Shown here: one piece after another, positions 6,030-8,069 of the stretch
Position numbering within the stretch: the first letter of the stretch is position 1
How the letters are laid out: each line of letters opens with the position of its first letter
Assembly (NCBI GenBank): GCA_023420895.1
Contig: JAEZUY010000012.1
Location: 1 to 8,069, forward strand
Length of the DNA: 8,069 nt
Origin: Bacillota bacterium
GTDB taxonomy: Bacteria; Bacillota; Clostridia; Tissierellales; Gottschalkiaceae
Direction of reading: 5' to 3'
Notes under the pieces: generated by a model
Told to the model about the DNA's origin: nothing
Seen by the model: only the letters and a program-made list of their open reading frames with translations
Database searches by the model: none
Position numbers and translations under genes: made by a program

Positions 6030-6824
6030 CTATCTGTTTTTCTTTCTATGCGCTTTATACCAGCCTACAGTAGCTGCTCCTATTGCGCCGTTATACTGAG
6101 AAAGAGGATGAGTTTTAACCTCTCTTCCAAGTTTTTCACTGATCATTTTTGCAAGTTCGTTACTTTGTGCAAGTCCGCCAGTGAACATTATATCCGGTTC
6201 AATTCCTACTCTTCCTGCGAGAGTCGCTATTTTTCCAGATATAGAGCTTAATATACCGGCTGCCACTTCTTCTTTAGGTGTTCCTGAAGCCAGCATGCTT
6301 ATAACTTCAGATTCAGCGAAAACTGTGCACATGCTGTTTATCTTTGCAGGTTCAACATCTCCTGTAAGACTGTCTATGTCTTCAAGTTCCGCTCCCAGAA
6401 GATTCATCATCACCTGAAGGAATCTTCCAGTTCCGGCAGCGCATTTATCATTCATTATAAAATCGACAATATTTCCGGAATTATCCACTTTTATTACTTT
6501 ACTGTCCTGACCGCCTATATCGAGTATAGTTCTCGTGTCTTCCGAAAGGAAGAAAGCTCCCTTTCCGTGACAAGTAATTTCAGTCAGAGATTCATCAGCA
6601 AAATCAGCAGAAACTCTTCCGTATCCTGTAGCTACAATATAGACATCATCCCTGTTAAGATTGTGTCTTTTGAAAAACTCATCTTTTATATAAGTGCTCG
6701 CTTTTTTAGGACTCCATCCTGTAGGTATCAGAATTTTATCGACGATTTCCTCTGTATTTCCGTCGTAAAGGATTCCTTTAGTTGCTGTAGAACCGGAATC
6801 TATACCCATTGAATATAACAACAA
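6030..6824 (-). CDS. ATP-dependent activator/reductase of a double-cubane-type protein (BadF/HgdC family ATPase)
   Basis: The protein belongs to the ASKHA-fold activators that bind ATP and one [4Fe-4S] cluster at a homodimer interface, and pass low-potential electrons to a partner iron-sulfur protein. With the chosen start it has 264 residues: GIDSGSTATKG (phosphate 1 motif, 7-17), ATGYGR (65-70), DIGGQDSKVI (102-111), NDKCAAGTGRF (125-135), MCTVFAESEV (165-174), TGGLAQ (215-220) and SQYNGAIGAA (242-251). Cys128 and Cys166 correspond to the two cluster ligands of HgdC. The remembered sequence of E. coli YjiL is closer than true HgdC, for example in the start YSxGIDSGSTATKGIL. I prefer a TTG at 6824 because AGGA (6835-6832) is 7 nt upstream; a GTG at 6830 would leave only one base of spacing, and a TTG at 6821 is possible. 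It lies 17 nt after the partner gene, in one operon. Confidence 0.92.
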   Translation of the reverse strand: MLLYSMGIDSGSTATKGILYDGNTEEIVDKILIPTGWSPKKASTYIKDEFFKRHNLNRDDVYIVATGYGRVSADFADESLTEITCHGKGAFFLSEDTRTILDIGGQDSKVIKVDNSGNIVDFIMNDKCAAGTGRFLQVMMNLLGAELEDIDSLTGDVEPAKINSMCTVFAESEVISMLASGTPKEEVAAGILSSISGKIATLAGRVGIEPDIMFTGGLAQSNELAKMISEKLGREVKTHPLSQYNGAIGAATVGWYKAHRKKNR

Positions 6825-6841
6825 AATCACATCCTATTTTA

Positions 6842-7993
6842 TTATAACATTTCAAGGAATGCTGATATACGAGTCTTAAGCTGTCCTACGTCTGATTGAG
6901 AATAGTCAGTTTCAAGACTCATGAAAGGCGTATCGTTAACTTCGTTAACAGCGTCTTTAAGAGAATAAGATTCTATAGCGTAAGTGTGGCATGCCTGCAG
7001 AACCATCTCTATAACTCCGTCTATCTTATATTCTTTTATAAGATTCTGAATAAGTTCGAATCTTCTGTCGTTTGGAGTCATTATAGAACAAGGAATTTTC
7101 AGATATTTTTCTGTAAGGGCATCCATAGGATCTTTATCTTCATCTACAAGATCTTCTATAGCTTTAAGTCCTGTACAGTTTTCGAAGCAAACAACAGTTC
7201 CTCCGTTTTCTTCGATAAGCTTAACTATTTTAGTTGTAGCTCCGGCCATTGGACATCCTGTTATAAGTATTCTAGGCTTGTCTTCTGAAACAGGTCTTGC
7301 TCCAGCTTCATATTCTTCAAGAGTTTTCTCTTTAAGTTCATTAAGTGAATCCACAATTTCCTGAGATGTGAATTTAAAAGTAGCCCCATAAAGAACTCCT
7401 AGAAGTTCCTGTCCAGTAAATGGAGGCGGAACAAGTTTTCCAAGTTCATAAAGCCCTTTAAGAGCTCTTCTTTCATCATTTCTTTCCTTGATTCCTCTTT
7501 TTATATCTTCTTCAGTTATTTCTATATCGAACTCGTCTTCAAGTCTTTCTTTAAGTCTGTACATTTCACTTTTCCACAGATTATATGCTTCTTCAGTATC
7601 CTGAGTCTGTGGAAGCTGCATAATATGAACAGGTTTTATTTTATTCATAAGTTCGTACATTTTCTTTTTACCGTCACAAGTAGTTTCTGCAAGAACAAGG
7701 TCTGAGAAATAGAAGTACGGACAAGTGTCTTCAAGCGCATATCCGTAGCTCGCTTTTATAAGCGGACAAAGGTTACGCGGAAGATGTTTTTCAGCCGCTT
7801 CTATAGATTCATCCCCCATAGCGCAAAGTCCAACTGGAACAGCATTAGCCGCTTTTATAAGTTCAATAGGACTGTAAGTGCAGTAAGTACCTACAACATT
7901 TTTTCCTGATTCTTTAAGTTCCTTCATTTTTATAAAGTTATTCTGTTTAGCTTCGTCAAAATCTTTAAAAGCCTTTGGTAAATCATAAGCCAT
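6842..7993 (-). CDS. Double-cubane cluster protein-like (YjiM type; HgdB/BcrC 2-hydroxyacyl-CoA dehydratase superfamily)
   Basis: This 383-residue cytosolic iron-sulfur protein is usually labelled a 2-hydroxyacyl-CoA dehydratase subunit. Its sequence instead resembles E. coli YjiM and the double-cubane cluster protein of Carboxydothermus, which holds an [8Fe-9S] cluster and reduces small molecules such as acetylene when its ATPase partner supplies electrons. Motifs visible: GTYCTYSPIE (35-44), RNLCPLIKASYGY (73-85), DTCPYFYFSDLVLAETTCDGKKKMYE (89-114), ITGCPMAGAT (244-253), ENCTG (271-275), LQACHTYAIES (332-342) and ETDYSQSDVGQLKTRISAFLEML at the C terminus. Cysteines are at 38, 57, 76, 91, 106, 247, 269, 273, 302 and 335, enough for a double cluster. 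Only one large subunit is present, whereas true dehydratases have two. The ATG has GAGGTGA (8004-7998) upstream. The physiological substrate is unknown. Family assignment is strong; the double-cubane cluster is inferred from similarity. Confidence 0.88.
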   Translation of the reverse strand: MAYDLPKAFKDFDEAKQNNFIKMKELKESGKNVVGTYCTYSPIELIKAANAVPVGLCAMGDESIEAAEKHLPRNLCPLIKASYGYALEDTCPYFYFSDLVLAETTCDGKKKMYELMNKIKPVHIMQLPQTQDTEEAYNLWKSEMYRLKERLEDEFDIEITEEDIKRGIKERNDERRALKGLYELGKLVPPPFTGQELLGVLYGATFKFTSQEIVDSLNELKEKTLEEYEAGARPVSEDKPRILITGCPMAGATTKIVKLIEENGGTVVCFENCTGLKAIEDLVDEDKDPMDALTEKYLKIPCSIMTPNDRRFELIQNLIKEYKIDGVIEMVLQACHTYAIESYSLKDAVNEVNDTPFMSLETDYSQSDVGQLKTRISAFLEML

Positions 7994-8045
7994 TTTATCA
8001 CCTCATAATAAAACTTTCTATTTTTTTATTTTAACCCTATACTTA

Positions 8046-8059
8046 TATTATAGATAATA
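8046..8059 (-). promoter_or_regulatory. Possible -10 element and overlapping inverted repeat upstream of the double-cubane-type operon
   Basis: On the minus strand TATAAT (8052-8047) could be the -10 hexamer; its -35 would fall just beyond the window, so the promoter cannot be completed. The same bases form a perfect 6-2-6 inverted repeat, TATTAT-AG-ATAATA (8046-8059), which could be an operator that covers the -10. The leader to the ATG at 7993 would be about 45 nt. The region is AT-rich, so both calls are tentative. Confidence 0.35.
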
Positions 8060-8069
8060 AAAAGATGTA

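Noticed and set aside
6896..7288. Plus-strand open frame of 130 codons opposite the double-cubane-type gene
   Set aside because: It is rich in Phe, Tyr and Ser as expected from the complement of an acidic, lysine-rich gene, with no ribosome site; the minus-strand frame is a clear family member.
6030..7993. Reading the minus-strand pair as a true 2-hydroxyglutaryl-CoA or lactoyl-CoA dehydratase with its activator
   Set aside because: Only one large subunit is present, no acyl-CoA transferase is adjacent, and the motifs fit the YjiM/double-cubane branch better. The right edge hides further upstream genes, so this is not fully excluded.

Overview
The window looks like chromosome from a low-GC strict anaerobe, most likely a member of the Clostridia. 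Isoleucine is written mostly as ATA, arginine as AGA and glycine as GGA. Shine-Dalgarno sites are strong, and GTG and TTG starts are frequent. The tandem feoA-feoA-feoB arrangement, with a first FeoA of the type I associate with clostridia, and the oxygen-sensitive double-cubane-type protein fit the same picture. Fusobacteria share much of this codon style and cannot be excluded from sequence alone.

Layout. Bases 1-830 (minus strand) are the start of metH, cobalamin-dependent methionine synthase, which runs off the left edge. A 477-bp AT-rich divergent intergenic region (831-1307) follows. It holds a near-consensus sigma70-type promoter (TTGACA-N18-TATAAT) firing rightward, with perfect odd-centred inverted repeats on both sides, one of them Fur-box-like. 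Next comes the ferrous iron uptake operon (plus strand): feoA1, feoA2, feoB, and a 52-residue FeoB-associated cysteine-rich membrane protein, closed by a strong terminator (4144-4176). A promoter that overlaps this terminator drives a three-domain Xaa-Pro aminopeptidase (pepP, 4207-5946). A shared, apparently bidirectional terminator (5967-6000) separates it from a convergent minus-strand pair. That pair is a BadF/HgdC-type ATP-dependent activator (6030-6824) and a protein of the HgdB/BcrC superfamily (6842-7993) that I assign to the YjiM/double-cubane cluster protein branch. The right edge holds the 5' region of that pair.

How the genes work together. The Feo operon forms one functional unit: FeoB is the GTP-dependent Fe(II) permease, the two FeoA proteins are small cytosolic partners, and the cysteine-rich peptide is a membrane accessory. 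The minus-strand pair forms a second two-component unit in which an ATPase carrying one [4Fe-4S] cluster should inject low-potential electrons into the partner's iron-sulfur cluster. Biochemically this is the most interesting system here, because its characterised relative (in Carboxydothermus) has a nitrogenase-like small-molecule reductase activity of unknown physiological purpose. metH and pepP are housekeeping genes with their own signals and no visible functional link to their neighbours.

Limits. All assignments come from reading motifs and from remembered family sequences; no searches or alignments were run. No tRNA, rRNA, CRISPR array, insertion sequence or phage gene was seen.
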